Assembly: GCA_013397455.1 (NCBI GenBank)
Contig: VYZB01000134.1
Coordinates: forward strand, 1,842,964-1,906,963
Length of the DNA stretch: 64,000 nt
Source: Crotophaga sulcirostris
Lineage: Eukaryota > Chordata > Aves > Cuculiformes > Crotophagidae
Direction: 5' to 3'
Shown: positions 42,597-53,258 of the stretch, one piece after another
Position numbering within the stretch: position 1 is the first letter of the stretch
Layout: the number at the start of each line of letters is the position of its first letter
The notes under the pieces: model-generated
Told to the model about the DNA's origin: nothing
The model's input: the letters and a program-made list of their open reading frames with translations, nothing else
Database searches by the model: none
Program-made: the position numbers and the translations under genes

Positions 42597-45500
42597 CTGC
42601 AAAAAAAAAAAAAAATTAAATTATGTATTTGTTTCTAAGTTCCACCTGAACAGTACCAGAAAAAAAAAAAAGAATTATTTTTCTGTATTTATTGAATAAG
42701 CATCTTATATTTATTCAGAAAACAACATATTACAAATATGAAGACCTATATTCCTCTAAAGTGGCTGACCTACCACACTCATCACATAAAGCCACCTGTA
42801 ACTTTATCAGTGTTTGCAGACAGTAAGATTTTACCTTTTTTACTAACTTTAAAACACACTCTTTTAAAAGCTCCCTTACAGAAATAATGGAGCACCACCA
42901 ACTTCAGGTTAAGACTAGTACCTTACACATAGTCATGCGATTCATGCTGGTGTGTTATGTTGTCAGTTGAAACAATGCTGCCTTAAACACAAAATACTGC
43001 TCACTGGGTCAATACAATAAAAGAAATGGAATGGTTTTTAAATTGCAGGAGACTACTGCTCATTTAGTCCTCACTCCTGCTTGAGACAAGCCATAGAATA
43101 TTTCCCAGTAATTTCCAGCTCAAATTCAAAACTGTTGCTTGTGTTCAAGCTCATCTTTTAGAAACAGATCGCTTCAATTAAAAATTTAGAATAAAGCCTC
43201 TTGTTTAATTCAGGGTAAAATCAATGCACTCTTTTTTCCCATTAATCTGTAGAGCCACGGTATTCTACTAAAAGAACACACCAAGCCTTTACTACTCAAT
43301 TATTGCCATGAGTAATTCATTTTACATGCAGGTACCTCTGATATGTCGACTTCTGACATATTCCTTTGTGGCTTATGAAAGTAAACAGCTGAATCCTTTA
43401 ATAGGCTTGAATTATTTGGTAAACTGTATTGACATTAAATTGATCTTGAAAAACTAATGAAAGCAAATTTTACCCTCTGCAGCATGAACCCGTGGTCTTA
43501 TTTTCGCCTGATTAAAACAAGCAGAATCGAAGTGTGATACTGGCATAAATTACTTAACATGTATTTATTACTGGAAAAGCATACAGAAAGAATTTCCTCC
43601 TACCCCGTGTTGCTGACTCATAAGACACTTAAGTTTACTCTCATGCAGGAAGCACATTCACTCCTAAACTTCCCCTTCAAGCTGCTCCCTGTGACAGAAG
43701 CCCTTCCTGTTTGGAGGAGCCACCCGTTTCAGGCACATGCAGCAGTTCTATTAAACAACCACAAACTAAACAAATTTAAAAGGGTTACATTTTTTCTTTA
43801 AACTCCACTTTCCCACTCCATGACTCAAGTGGGCCTTACGAGCAACCAAACTGAAGAAGGTGATTATGTATTTTTGCATTTAGAGATTGATTTTTGCTAT
43901 TAAAGGAACCACACACGTGATTTTTTAAATTAATGGCAGTAATGTTCATATTTTTCTGATCTTCTCCTGAAGTATATGAACTGACCTCAAGACAGTAAAG
44001 AAAGCCATCCTAAAAAAAAAAATCTGACAAAAAAACCAATTTAAATTATTTTCTATTATTTCAATATTATTATTTATGATGTCTTCTGAAGATACAAGTA
44101 GGTAGCACTGCACTTATCACCCTCTGTCTCACTGTATTTCAAAGAACAGAAGGTGATGTAAAGAGAACTCTTCTCTTAATCCTGTAGCAGGACTTGAGTT
44201 ACTACAATGGCAACCAGGAATGGGAGTGGCTTCATAGGTCTTACGTGAACCTATGAAATAGAAGACCATGATGATGAACATTTTCGTATTTTTTTCACTT
44301 ACTGTAGGACACCTGCATACAGTTAGCATACACATTTACTGGAACAGGTTTGCTAGACTTCAATCAAAGGAAAAAGCACTGCATCCCACACAACACTCGA
44401 AGTTTCATCTCAGGTTCATAAGCAACCCCACATCAATTACCTTCAAAATAATTCCATTGTTACTGGCAATCTCTGGTAAGTACTGGGAACAATCCCTAAT
44501 AAATACTTTCCTCAAGGTAAATGCCTCTTCACTATTCCCCCAGTTTTTTTCTCACTCCTTCCCTTTAAGAAGCTGTAATGAACACGAGACCACTTTCATT
44601 TCCTATTCTAGTCTTCGCAACATTTTTAGCTGTTCCTTATTCCTGAAAGTGTCTTCATCCTTATCACATACAAATCTTTCCTCTTCCTCATTCAGATCAC
44701 TATTAAAGGCTCTGTTTCGTAGAAGAAGCTTTAAACACTACTACATGTCATTCAAAAGCCTTCTCTATCACACTGTTACATATCTAGCGAGAAAAAAACT
44801 ACCATGACGATATCAGTGACGGAAAAAATAACTGTCTTTAAAAATTCTTATAAGTAGTGGCATCCTGATGTGTTTTATCTTTCCAGCTTCTTGTGTGGAA
44901 CAAAATATATTGCTAGTATCAGATGATAACATCTATAAATATCAAATAATACCTTATTTGGAATTAAGAATAAAATATTTGTTTGAGGACATGACTTTAG
45001 TTTTCTACCACACCTTCAAGGCATACAGAAAGGAAAGCATGAATAACAACTGATAAAATTTTCAGCCACTAAACACTAACAAAACTTGAAGACTACCTTT
45101 GTTTCAGATTAATAGGCCTGAAAAGAATATGTAAAATATTTAGCATATTGAAATTAAGTCACAAAAGCTACAATATGACAACAGATACAGCACTGTCAGA
45201 TAAAACCAGTGGATCACTTGCAATAGCCAAAATGAAAACAGAAGTATAAAGTTAAAGGAAATGTAGGGAAGCACAGTTTGAATCACTGTACAAAATGTGA
45301 ATAAAATGTCAGTGTAGAGACTGGTAAGGACAACTAGCAACTATTTTAATGATAAACTGACCTAGAGAAAACATTTACCTTGTAGTGACACAATTTTACA
45401 TAATTTTTGCTAAAATAACTTGGAAAAAGTGGGTAAAGGTTTAAAGTCTAATGAAACACTAACTCAGAACAGACTTGGCAAAGACTGACATATTTTTGGC

Positions 45501-47072
45501 ATACTGTCACCTCAAGAAGCTGCTGCAAGACTGAGCTGTTTTCCCTAACAGAATACGTTAAATCTCTCAGCATCATACTGTGTAAGTAGGGTGTGAAATC
45601 AGAGAAGTCTGTGAAAGGAGCCTACAACTAAATACTAACCTATTATTCCTGTGACTTGGGAATGGGGGGAAGGGAGCAGAAGATTTATTTGCAAGTGGAG
45701 GAGGTAACTTTCCAATTGCTGCTGGAAGGACTTCTAAAGGTAAAGAGGAAGTCTTCGACAGTAGATGCCACAGTCAATGCAAAACCAAGCAGAATAGCAT
45801 CGCTTTGTAGGAAGCTCTGTTAGTAACATGTGATGCTTACAAATGGAAAAAAACACTAATGACACCCCAGTCAAGCTCCTCAAGGAGCAAGCACAGAAAT
45901 TCAAGTGAACCAGTCAGTCAGGGTTATATAGTATATAAAAGTATCAAGAGATTGAAACAGCCGTAAAACCAGATTTAATTTCAAGCGTCTCCACCTTCAT
46001 ACAAATCTAACATATTTTCGGACAATTGACTCAACTAGCCTGAAGGAAAAGGCTTGTATTTGATCCTGTGTCACTCCTCCAGTCTGTCTTCAGTAAAAAT
46101 CATCCAATTTCAGCAACAGAATCCTGTGTTGTGTGAAAACTTAAATACCTTCATATTACTCTTTTCATGTCATAAAAGATATATAAAAAAGATAAAAATA
46201 TTTCTAAAAATATTCAGTTCAGTGGACACTGTCATTATGCAGGCTGTTAACAGCTTGTCTTTTATTCATGCTATTGTGGCGAAGAAATATCAGGACTGGG
46301 AAATGATACGAGTATGAAAAAGCTTGAAAAAGAATTTATTTACATACTGAATTATGATTTGATGTATGTAAATTGTGTACCAGTCCTCTTTAAAAAAAAT
46401 CAAATTCTGACATCTTTGCTATCACAGATGCTCATGCCAATAGTGAGATGCAAAGAAGTTACTAAGATACCCAACTGCCAGCTTTCCCCAGAGCTCAAAA
46501 GCTAAACGTAGGAATCAAGACATCCATTACAGGTGTAAAGGACTACCTTTTACAACCCAATTTCCCTGAGTAAGTCTCTCCAATGTGCAAAAAAAAACCC
46601 CAATGTGCAAATAGCAACACAACTATTAAAGACTCCTTTCTATGTAATTTTCAATTATTATTTTTAAGATGGCTAAAACAAGGATCTAAATAAAATAGAT
46701 TCGTTAGTTTCTGTAAAACTCATAAACACCTCTAATAACATTTCATGAAAATCTACCACCTCATTCATTGTAGTATGAGCCCAAAACAAACTTCCTGTTT
46801 TCCCTCAAATAAAACGATGCCTTTATTAAACTCTTCTATTCCTACTCTAGGAAATATAAAACAATATTATAACAACGTACAAACATAGAGATGAAGGGAT
46901 AGCTTCAGGAATCCTGTCATAGCACACTGGCTGCATTAGAAGAAAACCAATATTAACCTTCATTTCAAGGACAAGGGCAAGATGTTCAAGTTCTGTAAAA
47001 GCACTAAGAGTGTTTTTTTAATAAACAATTAACAAAGCTAGGACTGACTTCATCCAGTTTTGATGACCAAAG

Positions 47073-47111
47073 ATCATTTCTCAGGCTTTTGGCTAAAATC
47101 AGGTGTAGTGT
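47073..47111 (+). pseudogene. U2 snRNA 5' fragment (pseudogene)
   Basis: The segment starting ATCATTTCTC aligns without gaps to the first 38 or so nt of vertebrate U2 snRNA as I recall it, with about seven mismatches, mostly transitions. It includes the conserved CTTTTGGCTAA.ATCA block. Similarity stops at about nt 38-39, before stem-loop II and the Sm site, so it cannot be functional. It lies in POLK intron 1, antisense to POLK. It is probably a truncated retrotransposed copy. Confidence 0.6.
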
Positions 47112-50100
47112 AATATGGATTACTCTATCTTCAAAAGATAAATGCCTCTGAAGTCAGTACTATACTAAAAACATTAGGGAGAAGAAAAAGACAGAAAAAA
47201 TTTCCTTTCAAATATCAGTACATAATACACATCATGAGATCCCTGGTCTTTTATTTTTCATATGAAAACTTTACAAATGAACCATTATCAAACACTACCT
47301 AGTAGTAAAGTTTGGAGCACTCAGTGCAAGTTTGGGAAGGAAAAACTTCCATAAAATAATTACTAAAATAATCACATCCATGTAGAAGATTGTCATCAAT
47401 AATATGAAACTCCCAGAACCTTCATAATTGTTCGTAAGATCCTCAAAAGTCAAATACGAAATACCCAGCTTTAACACATCTCCAGTAAAAGGGTAATTCA
47501 GTAGTTTAAGACTCTAAAAGATGCAATTTCAGTTACTTCAAAAAATACACTTGTCATAAAACTTTGCTGGGCCACTACCTTACCATAATACACACTTAAG
47601 CCAACCAAAAACCTCATAAGGCAAGACAAGCAACAAGAACAAAATAAAGCAAGCTGGATAAGTGTGTTTCCCTAGTGAGAATGCTACAAAAGAACTAACT
47701 AATAACCATTCTTCACAGTCACTTTATTGAGATGGAATTAAGCTTAGTGTTATAAGAAGTTTTTTCTATCAAAACCCATTAACTAATGAACAGTTACTGT
47801 TCTAGATCACAGACAAGTCAACTTGTATTCACCTAGTCGCAAAAACTTTCAGTTTATATAAATGTAAAATATAAAATATACCCCAAAGAAGTAATGTAAA
47901 AAGTTATATACACACCGAATCAAAGGATAAGAAATTAAGTAATTTAAAAAAAAACCAAAGGAAACACAAAAAAACCCAAACAAAAAACCCTAAAGAAAAT
48001 TGTTTTAACAAGACATGGGGAAAGCTGTTAAACTCCACTGTAAGTGAACAGGGTTACTCTTGGCAGAAATTAAGATCACGTGTACCAAGACTATATCAAT
48101 TACTTGGATAGGATTTTACCCCAAACCAGTAACATTACATGACAGACTTTCCAACAAGGGGTGTACCTGTCTTTTCTGAGTAACATTCTGGCTGAGGGGA
48201 TCAAATATAACAAACTCCCTAACTCTGTTTCCTTGAAAAAACAAATCCTTCCCATAATGATTTAAGTATCAGCTGCTCTAAAGCCTCTCCTTCTCAGCAG
48301 GATAAACCACCAACAAAGACAGACACATGAAAGCAAGCACATCAGATTGTCCTTCTGAACTAACTGCTCGATTCTTTTCAGCCACAGGGGGGTTGATATT
48401 TACTAGAGCTTGGTTTCCCAATAGCCTCAGGAAGAGGACTCCTGTCAGTTTTAATCTTGTAATGATTTACAAGAAAAGAACTGGCAGGGGGAACCGAACA
48501 ATAATGTTATCAGCATTTAACACACACAGCATTAACTCCCTAACTTCCATACTACTGCATTCAAAACTGCTACCGTTTCACTTTTAGCTCTCTCTCAATA
48601 CACAGTAAGATCCTGTTCCCTAGAAAACAGAATCTTCTAAAAAAGATCTAAGTAATTTACAAATGTAACAAACCATCATACATGATAAATTAATACTGAA
48701 CAGAAAACTTGGCCAGGATTCACAGAAGTGAAAACTCCAGGTGCCCAAGCTGACAAAATTTTTCAAGTAGCAGCTGACTCAGCACTTGACAAAAACATAG
48801 ATCCCATGCAAGCACCTAGAATTAGCCTTCAAAAAACAAAGCCCTAGAATGATGTCTTTACTGAACTCACTGGCTTTCAGATACAACAAATTACAGACAA
48901 TTCAATCCCTTTAAAAAGTAAATAATTCACACTGCAAACTAAGCAGATAATAGAGACTGTTTCTGACAATGCTCAAAATTAAACATCAAAATATGAATTT
49001 TACACTATTTGAATAATCCTTCATTTATGTGAAGGGTGCCATAAGTGAAACAAGTGGAATACTCATCTGCTATTTATTTTCTGCAGGCAAGATGCAGTAC
49101 AATTCTGCTGTAAATCCTGCTTTCATCTCCTCTATCTAAAAAAACACGTATCTGAAACTTCATGGTTTGTTCAACAGGCAATGAACTGTGGTATCTCTTG
49201 ACTCTATTCAGCATTTTACAAGACCTTTTAAACAGCAAGATTTACCTCAAGGTTCTAACCAAGGTTTATTAGTACTCCTAGACTGCTGAAAACGAATGTT
49301 TTAGCAGTTTAATCCATAAAGTAAATAATGAAGGAACTGCAACATTATTAACCAGTAAAATTTACATCAGAAACGGTGTAGTTATCTGCAACCTTGTGTC
49401 TACAGTATGTGTTTATTGCCAATGTACTCATTAATAGCAGGATTTTTCTGTTTGTTTTCTATACTTATGAGAAAAACTCTAATACATTGATTCACAGAGA
49501 CCAGAATTGTTTTAGAAAAAATTGTCTGAGTCATTTATACCTCTGAGCCTATGCTATCAGGCAATATGCTGTGGCATAAATCTTAAATTTAAGACCAAAC
49601 ATAACCATGAGCATGGACATACTAGAAAATGTTTATAAACTGGTGGTGAATGTGTTTTAACAACATACAATGAAACAGAAGGTACAATAGTGGAAATAAA
49701 AGACAAAAAAGAGAGTAGAAAAAATCAGGTATTTTCAAAGTTACCCACTTCACGATGCTTATGACTGATACCTTTAGAAGTAAAACTCAAAAACTAATTT
49801 TGTATTATAAGTAGTTTATAAGCAATACAGAACAACAGTATCTGTTCTACTAACAAAGATGAAGACTATTTTCAGTTAAATCAGTCATTTGTCAACTTCT
49901 TGCAATCTAAATCACCAGAAGGGGTACAAAATGATTACTTGGGCTTGTGAAGAAAGAACAATCGTAGCAATGAATTGCAAAATAAAAGCCCAGAGGAAAA
50001 TGCATAGGAGCAGGTAGAGAGAAGGAGTGGTCTACATTAGCTTATCGGTTTAATCACCTCCATTCCCCATGCTTTGGTTTGCACCCTAGATCACTCTTAG

Positions 50101-51685
50101 AGCAGGGAAACCAGATGTCTTCCAAGCTAAACTAAACTGGAAGACTGGGCTTTGGCAGCACACCTGACACATTACAATTGCTAATGCAGGTGCCTTCCTG
50201 GGCCCAGACTACCACTAGTCTGAAGAAATACCTCTTAAAGCATATATAAGATGAACTTGGGATCCTTAGCACAAAATCTTTCTTTTACAAACCTGTTTTT
50301 ACTGCACCACATTCTTGCTTATGTGGATATGTCCTGATCTCATTAAAAGTAATAGACAGCAAGCTACATATCAAAAAAATTGTCAGAGCATTAGAACGAA
50401 GAGTTAATTTACATGTTATTCACAATGTCAATACACCTTTTGGAAGAGCATAAGCTAGTGATGTTATGGAAAAAATAAGACATTTTAGGAAAATGTGGCA
50501 GATGTGAAAAAAAATTCTATTAGTTAGCATGACAAAGCATTACACGAAAAGTTGAAAAGGCAAACTTTTCAGCACCTGATATTTATTCTTTTAAAGTTTG
50601 GTTATAAAATATTAGTTACAATTAGTAATGCAATAAATATTCTGTCTAACAAGGATGAATATGTTTGTTAAACAACCTGAAAGAATATCTACCCATGGCA
50701 TTTTTATTGTTTAATGCCTACTTGAGTCAATCTATATTCTGGAGAGAAAAAAAGAAAAAAAAAAGCTACATCTAGCTGAATAGCCCTAGACCAAAACCAT
50801 GACAGTGCATGGCTAAGTACTACATATCACTGCCACTGCCAAAAGGACTTGCTCAGACATATCTCTTCACCTTCTGCTCTGGATCAGGACAGAGGAAATT
50901 CACTCAGAGTTAAATGGGGAAAACATAGGTGATAACACTGAACTTCAGTAACATACTGCAAAGAACTACAAATTATTCTCATACATATCAATATATACAA
51001 AACTCTGCCACTCTGCTTGCTTAACAGATGCAGCACATTGCAACAGACACTAAAAATATCTTGGTCGGCTTCTTTCCAGAGATCTGGTGAATCAAAGAAC
51101 ATAGTTTCTCAACAGTGTTTTATATATTAGAGAATTGTCTAAAATAGCACCCACATTAGACTCATACAAATTTTCCTGTGCATTCCAGTGATTACACAAA
51201 TATTAAGATGTCTGTGACTGTTCTTTATTTCTGTTTCAGACAATGATGCTGCTTTACCAACCATTCTCAGTGTTGCATTCACTGTAAATATCTTTATGCC
51301 AGAGACTTTGAGCTGGTACTAATATTATTTAATTTTTAGTTGCTACATATATGGAGAATGCATGTAAATAGCTGTGCCAATAGTAAGAGCTCTTTCAGAA
51401 AAGCAGCAGACTCTCAGTGGAAACTTTCAAGCATGGAAAAATTACACAACAATCTGTCATAAGGAGGAAGTCAGGAAAATGCAACTCTACTGCATTACTC
51501 TTGCAATACAACCAGAAGCCTGTGTTCCAAAGATGAAGTTTCCTCAACCAACGCTATTTAACACACTTTTTATTACCCCAAGAATTCATGAGAAACAAGA
51601 TACGCCAGCACAAATCTTAAGCCCTTCCCAGCCCACTACATATCTTCAGGAATTGTGATGTGACACTTTTAACTGTCAGTTTTTG

Positions 51686-51990
51686 AGAGTTGTGGAGGGG
51701 CTGTGTACAAGGGCAAGTAGTTATAGGATAAGGGGAGAATGGCTTTAAACTGGAAGGGGGAAGGTTTAGATTAGACATTAGGAAGAAATTCTTCCCGCTG
51801 AGGGCGGTGAGGCCCTGGCACAGGTTGCCCAGGGAGGCTGTGGGTGCCCCCTCCCTGGAGGTGCCCAAGGCCAGGTTGGATGGGGCCTGGACCAGCCTGG
51901 GCTGGTGGGAGGGGTCCCTGCCCGTGGCAGGGGGGTGGGACTGGGTGCGCTTTAAGGTCCCTTCCAACCCAAACCATTCTATGATTCTAT
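51686..51990 (+). mobile_element. CR1 LINE 3' end near CpG island
   Basis: GATTAGACATTAGGAAGAAA, then GGTTGCCCAGGGAGGCTGTG, to CCATTCTATGATTCTATGA. Young-looking copy in POLK intron 1, directly bordering the CpG island. Confidence 0.9.
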
Positions 51991-52345
51991 GAAATATTCC
52001 TCCTCCCACAAATACAGGCAAGCATACACATTTCGGATGGAGACGCGCAGGAAAAATGTTACCGCTTCGTTCCCGAAAACTGGGAAAACACGACGCAAGT
52101 GAGCAGTAGGGCCCGCGGCGCAGCCGCTGCTTCCGCCGGCCGCCACCTCCCCTCTGCCCACCGCCCGCTGCGGGTGCAGCCGCCGAGGGACAGGGCCGGG
52201 AGGCAGGGGCCGCCGGGCTCGCTCGCCACGCAACCCCGCGTAGGCCTCGGCGGCAGAGCCGCAGCACGCGCGGCGGGACGGGCCGCCCAGCTTCGCCTCC
52301 CCTCCCCGCACACCCGGCGGCCTCTCCCGCCCCCTCCTGCGGCGC

Positions 52346-52387
52346 NNNNNNNNNNNNNNNNNNNNNNNNNNNNNNNNNNNNNNNNNN
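52346..52387. other. Assembly gap (42 N)
   Basis: A run of 42 N inside the CpG island of the POLK/CERT1 promoter, on the POLK side. Extreme GC content on both sides is the likely cause. Confidence 0.99.
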
Positions 52388-52565
52388 CCCGGGTCCCGGC
52401 GGGCTGGGACGGGGAAGGTGAGGCCGCGTCCCTCGCGTCAGAAAGCGAGCAGGGCCGGAGAGACCCTTCGCCTCACTAAAGAACGGGCCCTCCCTCACCC
52501 CACAAAAAGCAAACGTGGCCCCCTGCAGCCCCGCCGCCCTCGCCTAGCGGCAGCGGAGCTCCCCA

Positions 52566-52574
52566 CCTCACCAG
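52566..52574 (-). other. POLK: Candidate splice donor of POLK noncoding exon 1
   Basis: The minus strand reads CCCCTG/GTGAGGT, with the exon ending at 52572. POLK exon 2 starts with untranslated sequence after a clear acceptor (42597), so a noncoding exon 1 must exist upstream. This is the best-looking donor I saw on the POLK side of the island. GGGTGAGGG near 52490 is an alternative. Confidence 0.33.
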
Positions 52575-52771
52575 GGGCGGCGCGGGGGTGAAGGCCGGCG
52601 GCAGCGCCACAGAAGCGACGAAAGAGCGATGGCTGCGACCCGCGGGCGCCAGGGAGGGAGGGAGGAAAAGAGGCGGCCGCCACGATCGAACGACCAGGGC
52701 TGCACCTCCCGGCGAGCGCCAAGAACTCCCGAGAGGCACCAGCGGCCGGGATCCCCGCGGCACGGGTGGGA

Positions 52772-52784
52772 ACTACAGCTCCCG
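52772..52784 (+). promoter_or_regulatory. ZNF143/THAP11-type site
   Basis: ACTACAGCTCCCG matches the published ACTAYRNNNCCCR consensus at every position. A degenerate copy follows at 52806-52818 (two mismatches). This motif is characteristic of CpG-island, often bidirectional, promoters. Confidence 0.65.
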
Positions 52785-52834
52785 TCGTGCTCCGCGCAGG
52801 AGAGAACTCCAACTCCCTTCGGGCACCGCGGGGA

Positions 52835-52853
52835 GGGGCGGGGCGAGGGGCGG
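52835..52853. promoter_or_regulatory. Clustered GC boxes (Sp/KLF)
   Basis: GGGGCGGGGC followed within a few bases by GGGGCGGG, between the ZNF143-like and YY1-like motifs. Consistent with Sp1-type activation of a TATA-less promoter. Confidence 0.5.
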
Positions 52854-52895
52854 GAAGCAGCCTGTCAATCCTGGCAAGGAGCGCCCGCCTCGCGT

Positions 52896-52906
52896 AAAAT
52901 GGCGGC
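52896..52906 (+). promoter_or_regulatory. YY1-like site overlapping an upstream ATG
   Basis: AAAATGGCGGC fits the YY1 core (AAnATGGCGGC), which usually sits just downstream of a TATA-less start site in this orientation. This suggests CERT1 transcription starts just upstream of 52896. Confidence 0.6.
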
Positions 52907-52931
52907 GGCGGCTGGGGCGGTTGAGCTGTGA
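52899..52931 (+). other. Upstream ORF of CERT1 (10 codons)
   Basis: ATG in good context (AAAATGG) encodes MAAAAGAVEL then TGA, ending 231 nt before the CERT1 ATG and in the same frame. It overlaps the YY1-like site. If transcription starts upstream of 52899, this uORF could modulate CERT1 translation. Confidence 0.4.
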
Positions 52932-53162
52932 GTGGGGCGCGCGGCAGGCGGACGCGCGCTCGCCCCTCCTCTTCTCCTCGCCCCCCTGTGCTGCGGCTCG
53001 CGGCCGCGGAGCCGCGGTGAGGGGCAGCCCTCGGCGTCAGAGGCGGGCGCTGCCGGCGGCACCCGCCGCTCCCGTGCGCTGGGCAGGAGGCGGCTGAGGC
53101 TCCTGTGGGCGGCGGCCCCACCGGTTCTTGTCTCTTCGGCGGTGGCTGCGGCTCGGGTCTCC

Positions 53163-53258
53163 ATGTCGGACAACCAGAGCTGGAATTCCTCCGGCTCCGA
53201 GGAGGACCCCGAGACCGAGCTCGGGCAGCCAGCCGAGCTCTGCGGGGTGCTCAGCAAG
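53163..53258 (+). CDS. CERT1: CERT1 exon 1 coding part
   Basis: The ATG context is GTCTCCATGT, a weak Kozak match (C at -3 and no G at +4). There are 32 codons ending AAG/GTAAGC. The frame is open upstream back to a TGA at 52929, so an N-terminal extension from a non-AUG start is formally possible. Acidic/serine-rich start, conserved in the family. Confidence 0.94.

Larger units (their letters stand above)
42597..52565. other. POLK intron 1 (about 10 kb)
   Basis: Between coding exon 2 and the CpG island. It contains the U2-like fragment (47073) and the CR1 copy at 51686. Otherwise AT-rich; open frames such as 44268-44807 have biased Ser/Phe/Leu composition and no recognisable domain. Confidence 0.75.

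Noticed and set aside
44263..44330. C/D-box snoRNA-like ATGATGA in POLK intron 1
   Set aside because: No matching D box (CTGA) at suitable distance and no terminal stem.
44268..44807. 179-codon plus-strand ORF in POLK intron 1
   Set aside because: Ser/Phe/Leu-rich, from a pyrimidine-rich strand. No domain, no coding-like pattern and no splice or promoter context; probably chance.
51617..52498. 293-codon minus-strand frame at the CpG island
   Set aside because: It spans the 42-N gap and an antisense CR1; GC-rich DNA has few stops. No recognisable domain.
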